Source of the DNA: a virus
Reading direction: 5' to 3' (one strand)
IMG/VR virus record: IMGVR_UViG_3300006789_000047
Span: 1-44,245 of that record
DNA: 44,245 bases
How positions within the stretch are numbered: the first letter of the stretch is position 1; every line of letters begins with the position of its first letter. The notes beneath the pieces are model-generated. The model did not search any database, had not been told where the DNA came from, and saw nothing but the letters and a program-made list of their open reading frames with translations. Position numbers and translations under genes: made by a program. This document shows positions 14,631 to 23,679 of the stretch, piece after piece.

Positions 14631-15989
14631 ATGCCACATCCCCCCCGCCAGATTAATAGAATTATATATAATGCTGAAGAGGTCTTCGTGGGCTCTGACA
14701 AAGCAAACGATGACCCAGCTTTTAATTTTATTCCCAATCATCAAATTTTAAAAAGGCTAAATCGAATACAGTCTGCAAATTATAGTATAAGCACACCTGT
14801 AGAAAATACATCTCTTATAGGAAGCAAAAGCATAATTGATACTCAAAGATTGGCTCCACCGGAAATACAACTGCAGTTGACCTACATGGTTCACGGTATA
14901 GAAAATGAAAAAAGAATTGGTTTTTACATTCAACAAGATGAAGCTTCTCCTAGAAAAAATTTTTTAAGTAAATTTGCCGACGCATCAAGAAACTATGATG
15001 CGAGAAATTATTATCTAGTAACTAATCAAGGCGAAGAAAGTATTAGAGATTCAAATGAAAGTTATATTAATGATATAGACTTAGATTACGATTTAGGGGA
15101 TTTACCCTTAATGAGTGATTACAAAAGTCCGCATTATGACGTTTTATGTTTTCAAAATTGCTTTTTAACTAGTTACGATTTTTCGATGAGCGTTGGAGAA
15201 ATGGGGACTTGCAATTTCAGTTTAGTGGGCGATTCTGCTTCATTTTTCCCTTCTGGCAGTGGGATAGGGGTTCCGGTATTTGAACCTAAGACTGCTACCA
15301 CAATTCACAGTGGGGAAAATTTTATAATACCTAAAAGATTTAAAGAAAGTGATAATAAAGACCTTCTTCAAGCTTTAATATTTAGAAATGGAGATGTGTC
15401 AATTGATATTACTAAGAAGGGGGCAGTAACTGAAAGTACCCCCACTTATCACAATGATAAAGTTCAATCATTTTCATTCGGAGCTAACATAGACAGAACT
15501 CCAATATCTTATTTAACTAGTAAAGGCTATGATGATAGAGCCCCAAAATGGCCATCAATAGCGAATGTCGAAGTTAGTTATTTAGCGGATATAGGAAATT
15601 CAGGTCATTTATCTTCGTCAACTGAAGAGAAATCAAATTACGACATTACTTTAAAATTAAAAAAAGACGGAAACGTTATCATTCAGTACGATATAGTAAA
15701 TGCTAGTTTAGTATCTACTTCATCAGAGGCGGCCATAGGTAAGAACAAAGGAACTTCAACTTCTTGGCTTGTTAATATGGATTTAGACAATAATTTAGAG
15801 GGGATTTTTATAAGTGGAGACGCCGACCAATCTCAGATTGGGATTACTGATGAGTACGGCAACTATATTAGTTATGGAAGCAGTACGTATGGTGTGGGTT
15901 CTGCTGGTACATACCCCAGTACCGATGGTAAATACGATAACTCAACTAGCCCAAATTTTTTAAATATTGGAGTAGTAGTACAGTATTAA
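14631..15989 (+). CDS. Structural protein, possibly tail tube
   Basis: 452 residues, beta-rich, starting one base after the portal stop. The stretch CFLTSYDFSMSVGEMGTC and the following FSLVGDS resemble the strand pattern of some phage tail tube proteins, which stack as hexamers to form the DNA channel. The protein is longer than a typical tube protein, so it may carry an extra surface domain. No signal peptide, membrane span or enzyme motif. A head-tail connector or baseplate part is the main alternative. Confidence 0.4.
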   Translation: MPHPPRQINRIIYNAEEVFVGSDKANDDPAFNFIPNHQILKRLNRIQSANYSISTPVENTSLIGSKSIIDTQRLAPPEIQLQLTYMVHGIENEKRIGFYIQQDEASPRKNFLSKFADASRNYDARNYYLVTNQGEESIRDSNESYINDIDLDYDLGDLPLMSDYKSPHYDVLCFQNCFLTSYDFSMSVGEMGTCNFSLVGDSASFFPSGSGIGVPVFEPKTATTIHSGENFIIPKRFKESDNKDLLQALIFRNGDVSIDITKKGAVTESTPTYHNDKVQSFSFGANIDRTPISYLTSKGYDDRAPKWPSIANVEVSYLADIGNSGHLSSSTEEKSNYDITLKLKKDGNVIIQYDIVNASLVSTSSEAAIGKNKGTSTSWLVNMDLDNNLEGIFISGDADQSQIGITDEYGNYISYGSSTYGVGSAGTYPSTDGKYDNSTSPNFLNIGVVVQY

Positions 15990-15997
15990 GTGTATTT
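15990..15997 (+). promoter_or_regulatory. GTGTATTT motif (putative late promoter)
   Basis: 33 bases before the fibre gene start, overlapping the last base of the previous stop region. AAGGAA before the ATG at 16023 is a plausible ribosome site. Confidence 0.45.
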
Positions 15998-16022
15998 TTA
16001 AAAAAGGAAAAAGGAACAAATT

Positions 16023-17885
16023 ATGCCAATAAGATTAAGAGATATTAACCCCGCGATATTTTTGCACCCGATGGCACTTGGTCATTCTGAGACGCCATTA
16101 GCTCATTTAGACGTTAGGCACAATGCAGACGAGAATAAATTGGTAGCTTCATTTACTAACCCTTCCAGCGCGTCAGATGGCGTTACAACCTCAATAAGAG
16201 TCGGCAAGGACGCAAGTGGTAATGTAGTGCTTGGATATATTCATGACACAACAAGTGGAGACGAAGAGTTAAGTATTTACCACCAAGGCGATACTATCGG
16301 AAGTGATGGATTAAATATTCGTAAAGGCGGAAACGTAGGAATTGGAAAAGTAAAATCCGACCATAAGCTTCATGTAGCTGGAACTTTAATGGTCGATAAC
16401 AAAGTAGTAGGGCAGTCTACCACTCTGCAGCTTGATACGGAAGCTGATGGAAATATATCTTTTAGATTAGCAAATTCTGAAAAGGCGGTTTTAAATGCAA
16501 ACGGTTTAGGAGTTGGAGTCACTCCAGCATCAAACGAAAAATTAATCGTTAACGGAAACGTTTATTTTAAAGGCGGTGGAATAATTCATAGAGTAGGAAC
16601 GACTGATTCGACTGTTATTAATAGTGATGGTTATGTTTTGTGGGATCGAATAACTGGAGAACCATCATGGTTAGATGGAACTCAAAGTAATGTTCAAGTG
16701 GGTAACTTTGGAGGAAATCTTGGATGGAGTAAAGTCGGCGTTACTGGAGACACAAAACCTTCTTGGATTGACAACACGCAATCAAATATCAGCTTATCAG
16801 GCTTTAATAATGACTTAGGCGCATCATCGCAATGGACAGATGTAAGCAGCACAATTGGCTCAACAGCTTATACGGGTATTTACTATAATGATTCTGACGG
16901 CACAAAAGCTAGAGTAACAATTGGTGACAATGCTGTGGCTGAACAAGCACTAATCGTAAGAGATGACGCGACTTGGCAATTAGTGTTAAAAAATTCTGCA
17001 ACTGGTGGTCAAGCTTGGTATGTGGGTGCTAATGCTACGGGGGTATTAAGGGGAGATGGAGGTAAACTTCTAATAAGCACCAGTAAAGATGCCGCAAATA
17101 CTAAATTTGTATTCAATAATACTGGAGCTTTATGGATTAATGAAGACCCTGCGACAACCGACTCTTTAATTACTAGTGCGGAAAAACTCGTCGTTAAGGG
17201 AGATTCTTATCATAAAGGAATTACATACGCATATAATAATACTGATCAATGGATCACAATAAACAATGCCTTTAATAGCGGTGGCCGTACCGGAGCAGAT
17301 TGGCAAACTTGGTGGTATTACTATACCACGGGAACAACCGACCAAAGCATTTATTGGTATAGAAGTGACTCTGGTGGTGACTGTATGGTTTTGACCGGAG
17401 ATGGCCACCTTGGAATAAACAAGGGAAGTGTTACTAATACTTACGCTTGTGACATTAATGGAACACTCCGTTGTCAAAGCTTAACCCAATATTCCGACAG
17501 AAATCAAAAGCAAGACATATTTGAAAGTGACTTAGGGTTAGAATTTATCAAAAAGTTAAACCCAGTTAAGTATAAGTGGAAAAACTATACTTCTACAAGC
17601 GTTTCGAAACGGGATGGCGCATCTCACACAAAAGATTATACGTTCAATAGAACTCACTATGGTTTAGTAGCTCAAGACGTAAAACAAGCTATAGATGATT
17701 TAAATGTAAATGACTTTGGTGGATATAAAGACACCAGCATCAAAGACCCCGATAAACCTGCAGAATACGGGCTAGATTATAATCAATTTATTGCTCCCTT
17801 AGTTAAAGCTGTTCAAGAGCTTTCGGTAGAATGTGAAGCCTTAAAGGTTGAAGTCGAAAACTTGAAAAGCACAGAAAACTCTTGA
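16023..17885 (+). CDS. Tail fibre with S74 intramolecular chaperone
   Basis: 620 residues. The N-terminal part has fibre repeats of the NVGIGK...KLHVAGT type (about 100-125), common in trimeric tail fibres and spikes. The C-terminal 130 residues form a peptidase S74 chaperone: YSDRNQKQDI with S491 and K496 as the likely Ser-Lys pair, then LNPVKYKWKN and a YGLVAQDV motif. In this family the C-terminal domain helps trimer folding and then cuts itself off between about residues 490 and 491. A final coiled coil (VKAVQELSVECEALKVEVENL) fits. It probably binds the host surface. Confidence 0.85.
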   Translation: MPIRLRDINPAIFLHPMALGHSETPLAHLDVRHNADENKLVASFTNPSSASDGVTTSIRVGKDASGNVVLGYIHDTTSGDEELSIYHQGDTIGSDGLNIRKGGNVGIGKVKSDHKLHVAGTLMVDNKVVGQSTTLQLDTEADGNISFRLANSEKAVLNANGLGVGVTPASNEKLIVNGNVYFKGGGIIHRVGTTDSTVINSDGYVLWDRITGEPSWLDGTQSNVQVGNFGGNLGWSKVGVTGDTKPSWIDNTQSNISLSGFNNDLGASSQWTDVSSTIGSTAYTGIYYNDSDGTKARVTIGDNAVAEQALIVRDDATWQLVLKNSATGGQAWYVGANATGVLRGDGGKLLISTSKDAANTKFVFNNTGALWINEDPATTDSLITSAEKLVVKGDSYHKGITYAYNNTDQWITINNAFNSGGRTGADWQTWWYYYTTGTTDQSIYWYRSDSGGDCMVLTGDGHLGINKGSVTNTYACDINGTLRCQSLTQYSDRNQKQDIFESDLGLEFIKKLNPVKYKWKNYTSTSVSKRDGASHTKDYTFNRTHYGLVAQDVKQAIDDLNVNDFGGYKDTSIKDPDKPAEYGLDYNQFIAPLVKAVQELSVECEALKVEVENLKSTENS

Positions 17886-17902
17886 TTTCAATACTTAATA
17901 TT

Positions 17903-17911
17903 GGTATAAAT
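17903..17911 (+). promoter_or_regulatory. GGTATAAAT motif (variant)
   Basis: A TATAAAT box 16 bases before the start at 17919. It is related to the GTGTA boxes and also resembles the T4-type late box, so its class is uncertain. Confidence 0.3.
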
Positions 17912-17918
17912 ATTGGAA

Positions 17919-18083
17919 ATGGAAAAGCCAAAAATGTCAGTTGAAAACGCCTTTAATCTAATCGTAGGTTTAACTAGGCAAGTTAAATTAAATTGGGAAG
18001 AGCATAAGGCTGTAGAAGAAGCTATTAATATTGTTCTCACCGAGTTAAACAAAGTAGAAAAAGAAGATGCTTCTCAAGAGTAA
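17919..18083 (+). CDS. Small helical hypothetical protein
   Basis: 54 residues (starting MEKPKMSVENAFNL), predicted almost all helix with a charged surface, as in short coiled-coil phage proteins. A second ATG six codons in (MSVENAF) is an alternative start. Its TAA shares a base with the ATG of the glycosyltransferase at 18083 (TAATG), so it is the first gene of the transferase island and is probably coupled to it. No known family. Confidence 0.55.
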   Translation: MEKPKMSVENAFNLIVGLTRQVKLNWEEHKAVEEAINIVLTELNKVEKEDASQE

Positions 18084-19156
18084 TGCCAAAAACTATATCT
18101 GTAGGCAATGATGATTGGTCTAGATATGATAAAGTTTTTTCTGAAAACGATGGTTCTAATTTAGGAAAAATAAACCTAAATCAACAACCAATATTTTCTA
18201 ATCATCGAAGCGGTTGGGAATACGCCGTAGACGCTTTAACCCCCTTACATAATCCAAAAGGGGTTTTTTTTGATGGGTTCTTAGAAAGGTGCTTCAGTTG
18301 GGAGTATAAAGCTTCTATAAATAAAAAGATTATTCCTTACGAAGAGCCTTGGGTCGGCTTTATCCATAATCCAGTTATTAATCCTTCTCATTTTTTTAGC
18401 AAAACATATTCTACAAAATCACTACTAGATAAAAAAGAATTTAAAGAAAGTCTTTCTAATTGTAAGGGGATTTTTACTTTATCTAAATATTTGTCAGATT
18501 ATATATACAAAAACACAAAGATAAATACCTGTAATTTAATTCACCCAACTTTAATCCCCGATTTAACTTTTAACTACGAAAAATTTAAAAGTAATAAAAA
18601 TAAAAAAATTATTAATATTGGGTATTGGTTAAGAAAATTAAACTCTATCTTTTTATTACCGTTAAATGATGACTCTGGTTATACGAAGATAAGACTACTC
18701 CCTTACGATAATAAAAATCCCATAGGTATAATTAATCAAATATTAAATATAGAAAAAAAAGAATTAAAATTAAATTTTGAAGAGGAGAATTTAAAAGACT
18801 ACAAATTAAACACTAAGACTTTCAGAAGGTTGGACGATCATATGTATGACGAAATGCTTTCTGAAAATTTAGTATTTTTAGACCTATATGATTCAAGTGC
18901 GAACAACGCAGTTATAGAATCAATTGCTAGAGCTACGCCGATTTTAATTAATAAAATACCAGCAACAGAAGAGTACTTAGGGAAAGAGTACCCTTTTTAT
19001 TTTAGCACGTTAGAAGAAGCCGCCAAAAAAGCTTTAGATTTTAAGCTGGTTAAAGAAACTCACGAATATTTATTAAATTGGGAAGTGAGAAAAAAGCTTA
19101 CTCAAGAATATTTTCGAGAATCATTTAAAAAAACTTCTATATATCAATCTTTATGA
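18083..19156 (+). CDS. GT-B-type glycosyltransferase-like protein
   Basis: 357 residues. The second half has GT-B features: IINIGYWLRKLNS (about 174-186) opening the C-terminal Rossmann domain, and LVFLDLYDSSANNAVIES followed by ATPILINKIPATEEYLG, which matches the donor-binding region of GT4/GT1-like enzymes (an acidic or polar EX7E-like zone with a small-residue turn). The N-terminal half carries GIFTLSKYLSDYI, as in acceptor domains. No signal peptide or membrane helix. A cytoplasmic sugar transferase with unknown donor and acceptor. Confidence 0.65.
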   Translation: MPKTISVGNDDWSRYDKVFSENDGSNLGKINLNQQPIFSNHRSGWEYAVDALTPLHNPKGVFFDGFLERCFSWEYKASINKKIIPYEEPWVGFIHNPVINPSHFFSKTYSTKSLLDKKEFKESLSNCKGIFTLSKYLSDYIYKNTKINTCNLIHPTLIPDLTFNYEKFKSNKNKKIINIGYWLRKLNSIFLLPLNDDSGYTKIRLLPYDNKNPIGIINQILNIEKKELKLNFEEENLKDYKLNTKTFRRLDDHMYDEMLSENLVFLDLYDSSANNAVIESIARATPILINKIPATEEYLGKEYPFYFSTLEEAAKKALDFKLVKETHEYLLNWEVRKKLTQEYFRESFKKTSIYQSL

Positions 19157-20004
19157 AGATAAAAATTTTTTACCATCTTTTCACGGAGAATTATTGGAAA
19201 GACATTTTTCAATCTCATCTAGAATCAATTGTTGAGTCTAAACTTTATGATTCAATAGAGGTAATGAAAGTATATGTAATCTGGAAAGAGAAAGAAGATT
19301 TACAAAAAGCCATTGACATGTGCCATGCTTACAAAAAAATAAAAGTTTACAATAGAAATTTTTATAAAGACCCACCATTTGGAATAAATCGCACAGTACA
19401 TAAAGTGGGATTAAAGTATACAAAAAAAGAAGACGGAGGGGAACGTTTTGAGATACAACTAGGGGAAGCAGAAACTATTTTAAAAATCGCTGATGACGCT
19501 AAAAAAAATCAAAACGAAGAAGTAAAATATTTATGTCTGCATTCTAAGGGGGCATCTTCTCAATGTATATCCAGACAAACAAACAAGAGGTGTGATGAAG
19601 TTAAAAATGATGAAATGACGTTTGAAACAAAAAATGCATTAAGGGTGGTAAAAGAATTTGTTTTAGATTGGGAATGGTGTGTTCAAAAATTGAAAAAGTA
19701 CAACTGGATTGGGCCAAAAAAAGGAGAACAATTTGCCCCAGTATACGGTACAACAATTAATATGTGGTGGGTAAATTCATCTCTTTTAAGACAATTTAAT
19801 ATGCAACAATTTTTAAAATGGCAATGTGAAGAAATGAAAAGGCAAGGCAAACCGAGTGATTGGAGAATAGCTAAAACAATTTTGTATAATGATTTAGGGC
19901 AAGAGTCTGGAGCTTTGTACGCCCCTAAAGAAAGACACGCTTTTACATTCTTTCCATACAAAATCGAACAAAGTTTAATAAATGCGAAAGGGAGTAGATT
20001 ATGA
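19153..20004 (+). CDS. Glycosyltransferase-like protein with HSKG motif
   Basis: 283 residues, overlapping the previous gene by ATGA. VKYLCLHSKGAS (about 124-135) resembles the YLHTKG phrase found in rhamnan or capsule synthesis proteins. The region after it, with INMWWVNSSLLRQF, fits a GT-A-like acceptor end. It lacks a clear DxD. It lies in the middle of a run of sugar-modifying genes, which supports a role there. Family placement is weak; a non-catalytic partner is possible. Confidence 0.45.
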   Translation: MKIKIFYHLFTENYWKDIFQSHLESIVESKLYDSIEVMKVYVIWKEKEDLQKAIDMCHAYKKIKVYNRNFYKDPPFGINRTVHKVGLKYTKKEDGGERFEIQLGEAETILKIADDAKKNQNEEVKYLCLHSKGASSQCISRQTNKRCDEVKNDEMTFETKNALRVVKEFVLDWEWCVQKLKKYNWIGPKKGEQFAPVYGTTINMWWVNSSLLRQFNMQQFLKWQCEEMKRQGKPSDWRIAKTILYNDLGQESGALYAPKERHAFTFFPYKIEQSLINAKGSRL

Positions 20005-20618
20005 AAAGATGGGAAATAATTAATCATCTCATTGAAGCTTCTGAAGCTAAGGAATATTTAGAAATTGGTTGGGGAAAAGGCATAAACTTTAAAAAGATTT
20101 CTTGCCCCTCAAAAACCGTAGTTGAGCCACGCGAAAAATTTTTAACCCCTGAATTTTTACCATCAGGAGCAAAAGTATTTAAAGGAACATCTGACGAATT
20201 TTTCGAACAAAATATAAAAAATTTTGATATTGTTTTTATTGATGGTTTGCATCGAGACTATCAAGTTAGAAGGGACGTTCTTAACTCTTTAAAATTTTTA
20301 AATGAAAAGGGGTATATAATATGTCACGATATTAATCCAGCAAAAGAAGAGGTGCAAAGACCTGAAGGAAGCCCACCAGAAATAAATAGCTGGACGGGTG
20401 ATTGCTGGAAAGCGTGGGTGAAGCTTAGGCAGGAAAGACCCGACTTAAAAATGTTCGTGGTTGATACTGATTCAGGATGTGGAGTCATTACCAAGGGTTT
20501 TCAATCTACGATAAACATTAACAAAGATTATAATAATTTATGTTGGGAAGATTTAGAGAAACATCGAGTAGAGTGGTTAAACTTAATCCAGAAAAAAGAT
20601 TTTTATAATGCGTTGTAA
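20001..20618 (+). CDS. Class I SAM methyltransferase
   Basis: 205 residues, the size of small Methyltransf_24-like enzymes. Motif I is YLEIGWGKG (19-27). The acidic residue after VVEP (40-43) would bind ribose. DIVFIDGLH (76-84) and the following DYQVRRDVLNSL are typical of this group, and YIICHD closes the sheet. A cytoplasmic O- or N-methyl transfer to a sugar is likely from the neighbours. It overlaps the sulfotransferase gene by 11 bases and is not closely similar to the minus-strand methyltransferase-like gene. Confidence 0.75.
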   Translation: MKRWEIINHLIEASEAKEYLEIGWGKGINFKKISCPSKTVVEPREKFLTPEFLPSGAKVFKGTSDEFFEQNIKNFDIVFIDGLHRDYQVRRDVLNSLKFLNEKGYIICHDINPAKEEVQRPEGSPPEINSWTGDCWKAWVKLRQERPDLKMFVVDTDSGCGVITKGFQSTININKDYNNLCWEDLEKHRVEWLNLIQKKDFYNAL

Positions 20619-21228
20619 AGAATTTAACATTTTATTTATAGATATTTGCAAAAACGCTGGGTCTTCTATCTCTAGGGGATTTAGAAAAAACTTTCCAAAA
20701 GTCTCCGCTAAAGGTAGACACCATAGCGTAAGAAATTTTACCGCAAAAGGATTCGATCCTGAAGACGGTTCAATTTGGAAAGCCACTTGTGATCCTGTAA
20801 CAGAGGAAGACTTAAACACTTACAGAACGTTTGCGGTAATAAGAAATCCATACGATAGACTAGTATCTTTGTATCTTTGGGGCGGTTACAAAAAGCACTC
20901 TTTTGAGCTTTTTATAAAAAAAATAAAAAATGAAGAGTATACAGAATTTAACAAGCATAGATACAGAACTCAATTAGAGTGGATTAGCGACTATAATAAC
21001 AACATTAGAGTTCAGAAGCTATTAAGGTACGAAAATTTAGATGAAGATTTTTATAACCTACTAAAGGAATGGGATGTCCCACAATACAAATTGGGAAAAG
21101 AAAACACAGCCGAAGACCGCAGTGGAAAAAAGCGGGAACATTATAGACACTATTATAATCCCGTAAGTAAAAAAATTGCAGAAGAGCTTTACAAAGAAGA
21201 TTTAAAATATTTTAATTATGAGTTTTAA
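20608..21228 (+). CDS. Sulfotransferase family protein, copy 1
   Basis: 206 residues. FIDICKNAGSSISRGF (10-25) stands where PAPS-dependent carbohydrate sulfotransferases have the 5'-phosphosulfate loop (usually PKxAGTS); here the Pro is replaced by Cys and the Thr by Ser. FAVIRNPYDRLVSLY (75-89) is the 3'-phosphate-binding RNPYDR motif. LLRYENLDEDF and YYNPVSKKIAEELYKEDL match the C-terminal part of the Sulfotransfer_2 family. It would move sulfate from PAPS to a sugar hydroxyl. Overlapping genes on both sides indicate one operon. Confidence 0.8.
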   Translation: MRCKEFNILFIDICKNAGSSISRGFRKNFPKVSAKGRHHSVRNFTAKGFDPEDGSIWKATCDPVTEEDLNTYRTFAVIRNPYDRLVSLYLWGGYKKHSFELFIKKIKNEEYTEFNKHRYRTQLEWISDYNNNIRVQKLLRYENLDEDFYNLLKEWDVPQYKLGKENTAEDRSGKKREHYRHYYNPVSKKIAEELYKEDLKYFNYEF

Positions 21229-22096
21229 TTTGTCAATAGTTAGTTGCATTAAAAGCTACTCTTCCAGAGAGTTACTTGAATGGTTTTTATGGCACAAATT
21301 TATTGGCGTTGACCATTTTTATATTTTTGACGATGATGGAAAAGTTAAAGTCGAAAACGTCTTAGAAAAGTATAAGAATAACATTACTTTAATCAACAAA
21401 TTAAATTTTGAAAAAAAAATTACACTCGTAGGATTAAAGAAAAATGCTTCACCGAACGATGTTCAAATAACTCCTCGGTTTGGATATAAACCCTCAATGT
21501 ATGCGGACATATACGATAAATATAAAAACGAGTCAGATTGGATGGCTTTCATTGACGATGATGAATTTATCTTTCCGCTAAGGGATAAGTCTATAAAAAA
21601 ATATTTATCAGAAGTTGAAGAAGAAAAAAGTTTAGTTTTACAGTGGAGGAATTTTTCCCCAAGCGGAAAAGCGAAAACTCCAACGGGAGGAGTAATTTTT
21701 GATCATTACAAAAGTCACAATCAAGGTACAACAATTAAAACAATTATAAATTGCAAAAAAGTAAATTCCATCTTCAAAAAGAATCATTTTTTAACTGATA
21801 GTGGCGTAGACGCTAACTATAATCGAGTTGAGTTAAATTCCTCGCAATTAAATTACGTAGTAGACAGTCCTTATTTTGTCTTAAATCATTATTGCGTGAA
21901 AAGTTTTGAAGACGCAATATCTAAACTACACAGAAGATACGAAGATAACGCTTTTAATCCCAAAAGTTTAGAGGTTGCGACACAAAGGTTATTAAAACAG
22001 ATTATTGGATTCTCTAATCAAAGGGTATACAATTGTCGTTTTAATTTTTCCAAAAAGTTAAAAAAAGCTTATTATGATTATAAATCACAAACGTAA
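21218..22096 (+). CDS. GT92-like glycosyltransferase
   Basis: 292 residues. LLEWFLWHKFIGVDHFYIF (19-37) then DDDG is the start typical of family 92 and related GT-A enzymes. WMAFIDDDEFIFP (108-120) holds the DDD metal and donor site. VLNHYCVKSFEDAISK (about 227-242) matches the conserved histidine-containing C-terminal region of such enzymes. No signal peptide. It overlaps sulfotransferase genes on both sides (11 and 23 bases). Likely a galactosyl-type transferase by family, but the true sugar is unknown. Confidence 0.75.
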   Translation: MSFNLSIVSCIKSYSSRELLEWFLWHKFIGVDHFYIFDDDGKVKVENVLEKYKNNITLINKLNFEKKITLVGLKKNASPNDVQITPRFGYKPSMYADIYDKYKNESDWMAFIDDDEFIFPLRDKSIKKYLSEVEEEKSLVLQWRNFSPSGKAKTPTGGVIFDHYKSHNQGTTIKTIINCKKVNSIFKKNHFLTDSGVDANYNRVELNSSQLNYVVDSPYFVLNHYCVKSFEDAISKLHRRYEDNAFNPKSLEVATQRLLKQIIGFSNQRVYNCRFNFSKKLKKAYYDYKSQT

Positions 22097-22718
22097 ATTT
22101 ATTTTTATTCACCTCCCTAAATGTGCGGGGACTTCAATAAAAAGGGCTTTGTACCCGTATTGCGATGAGTACGATCAATTCTTTGGGGGACACCCAGACG
22201 CTCCAGAAGGTAATAATGAAATTTCAAAACATAGTACCGCTATGGAAATAAAATCTTTTGCTACAGAAAAAAGATGGAATAATTATTTTACTTTTACGTT
22301 TGTAAGAAATCCAATAGACCGAATAACATCTTTATATAATTGGTGGCATCATACCAAGGGTCTTTTTGACATAAAGAAAAAAGAATCTATCTGCTCTATG
22401 ACTTTTGAGGAATTTGTTTTTTCAGAAGAGACCGGGCCTAGCATGTTAAGTTCGCTAATATCAAAAGATGTTAAAGATAGTTTTGTTTCAGATAAAAATA
22501 GAATTGAATTAGACTTTATTGGAAAACAAGAAAGTTTAGGTAAAGACTTTGGGTATATTTGCGGACTATTTAGGTTACCGAATATGCCTTTAAAAAAATA
22601 TAACGAATCAAAAGACCCTCTTGTATGCTCAAGCAAAATAGATGAAAAAATAACAAGAGAAATTAAAAGAAAGTATCACGAAGATTTTGAATGTTTTTAT
22701 CCTAATCTTTTAGATTAA
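22074..22718 (+). CDS. Sulfotransferase family protein, copy 2
   Basis: 214 residues. IHLPKCAGTSIKRAL (12-26) is a canonical PAPS 5'-phosphosulfate loop, and FTFVRNPIDRITSLYN (74-89) the 3'-phosphate motif. It is thus a more orthodox member of the Sulfotransfer_2 type than its neighbour at 20608. It ends the transferase operon; 67 bases without gene follow. Two sulfotransferases with different loops suggest two acceptor positions. Confidence 0.82.
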   Translation: MIINHKRKFIFIHLPKCAGTSIKRALYPYCDEYDQFFGGHPDAPEGNNEISKHSTAMEIKSFATEKRWNNYFTFTFVRNPIDRITSLYNWWHHTKGLFDIKKKESICSMTFEEFVFSEETGPSMLSSLISKDVKDSFVSDKNRIELDFIGKQESLGKDFGYICGLFRLPNMPLKKYNESKDPLVCSSKIDEKITREIKRKYHEDFECFYPNLLD

Positions 22719-22785
22719 ATTTCATCTTGCTTTTTCGTTTGAAGAGTCACATACTTATTCCACTGGCAATGCCAGATAATATATT

Positions 22786-23025
22786 ATGAAAAAACTAATT
22801 GTATTAAGTACGCTAGTAGTTATGGCTTCTGCCTGTTCAACTACTACCACACTACCTAGACCCACTGCTACTGTTGGGACTAAGGCAAATAAAGATGCCC
22901 TTTTGGGACTTTCCATTAAGAACGGCGTAGAAGTAACTGTTCCTCTGGCAAAAGTTGGAGTAACATTTCCAGAAGTAAACGCTGAACTAGCTAAACCTGA
23001 AGAAACCAACGTGGAGGTAAAGTAA
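22786..23025 (+). CDS. Small lipoprotein
   Basis: 79 residues with a signal sequence, MKKLIVLSTLVVMASAC, and a plausible lipobox (ASAC) giving C17 as lipid-anchored residue. The mature part starts with a Thr/Pro-rich linker (STTTTLPRPTATV). A CTGGC-AAT-GCCAG hairpin (22763-22775) lies just before the start. Placed before a tiny membrane protein, it might be part of a lysis set such as an outer-membrane spanin, though no enzyme of lysis is in the window. Function unknown. Confidence 0.6.
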   Translation: MKKLIVLSTLVVMASACSTTTTLPRPTATVGTKANKDALLGLSIKNGVEVTVPLAKVGVTFPEVNAELAKPEETNVEVK

Positions 23026-23026
23026 T

Positions 23027-23188
23027 ATGAAAGAATTATTAGATTTAAATACTCATTCTGGAAGATTACCTTGGCTTTTAGTTGTTCTAGGTCTTAATCA
23101 TGTAAACGGTTGGATGGGAGGAGTAGAAGTTCTTGGTTATGGAATCGTTTTAGTCGGCGTTTCCATGCTTATGGATAAACTGAAGTAG
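23027..23188 (+). CDS. Tiny membrane protein
   Basis: 53 residues, directly after the lipoprotein gene. GGAGG lies 14 bases before the ATG. Two short hydrophobic stretches (LPWLLVVLGL and GYGIVLVGVSMLM) fit one or two membrane passes, with a charged end (DKLK). Size and neighbours would suit a holin-like or spanin-partner protein, but no family is recognised. A strong terminator follows. Confidence 0.55.
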   Translation: MKELLDLNTHSGRLPWLLVVLGLNHVNGWMGGVEVLGYGIVLVGVSMLMDKLK

Positions 23189-23217
23189 CACTCATTGTCA
23201 TAGTTACATTATCCAAG

Positions 23218-23245
23218 CCCTACCTTTTAGGTAGGGTTTTTTTTT
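23218..23245 (+). terminator. Rho-independent terminator
   Basis: A perfect 7-bp stem CCCTACC/GGTAGGG (23218-23224, 23230-23236), loop TTTTA, then nine T residues. It separates the transferase and lipoprotein units from the capsid unit. Confidence 0.92.
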
Positions 23246-23262
23246 GTTTTATTTTTTATTAA

Positions 23263-23303
23263 GTGTATAATTGAAAGAGTAATTTTTATTTTTAAGTGTA
23301 ATA
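23263..23303 (+). promoter_or_regulatory. Tandem GTGTATAA and GTGTAATA motifs (putative late promoters)
   Basis: GTGTATAA (23263-23270) and GTGTAATA (23296-23303), 33 bases apart, just after a terminator and before the head genes at 23318. It is the only doubled site, which fits a need for high expression of capsid genes. Confidence 0.5.
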
Positions 23304-23317
23304 AATAGAACAAAGTT

Positions 23318-23656
23318 ATGAAGGATTATAAAACTACAGGTCAGGTAGCCCCTCAGAAAGTAAAAAGTCATAATAATAATTCCGCCGCTATGATAACTCA
23401 ACCGGGAGCGGGGCATCATATTGTCATTACAGACGTTCTTCTTAGTGCTACGGGTTCAGGCGGACAAAGTTTTCACGAAGGGGACGATTCCAGTAAAGAT
23501 TCTGACGTTTTATTTTATTTCCCCGATGAGGGAGTTTCTAACTTTGTTACCCCGATTATGCTAGGCGAAAATAAAGCTCTTTGGATGGGGACCGACTCTA
23601 TGAACGCAACCGTTTGCTATTATATTCAGAGAAGCACAAGTCTCTCAAGCAAATAA
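23318..23656 (+). CDS. Hypothetical virion protein
   Basis: 112 residues, no signal peptide, beta-rich (HHIVITDVLLSATG and onward), ending in a Ser-rich tail. It begins the head gene unit right after the doubled GTGTA boxes and before the prohead protease, so a head-decoration or head-fibre role is plausible. No family recognised. Confidence 0.55.
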   Translation: MKDYKTTGQVAPQKVKSHNNNSAAMITQPGAGHHIVITDVLLSATGSGGQSFHEGDDSSKDSDVLFYFPDEGVSNFVTPIMLGENKALWMGTDSMNATVCYYIQRSTSLSSK

Positions 23657-23679
23657 ACGAAACAAGAATTAGTTAAAAT

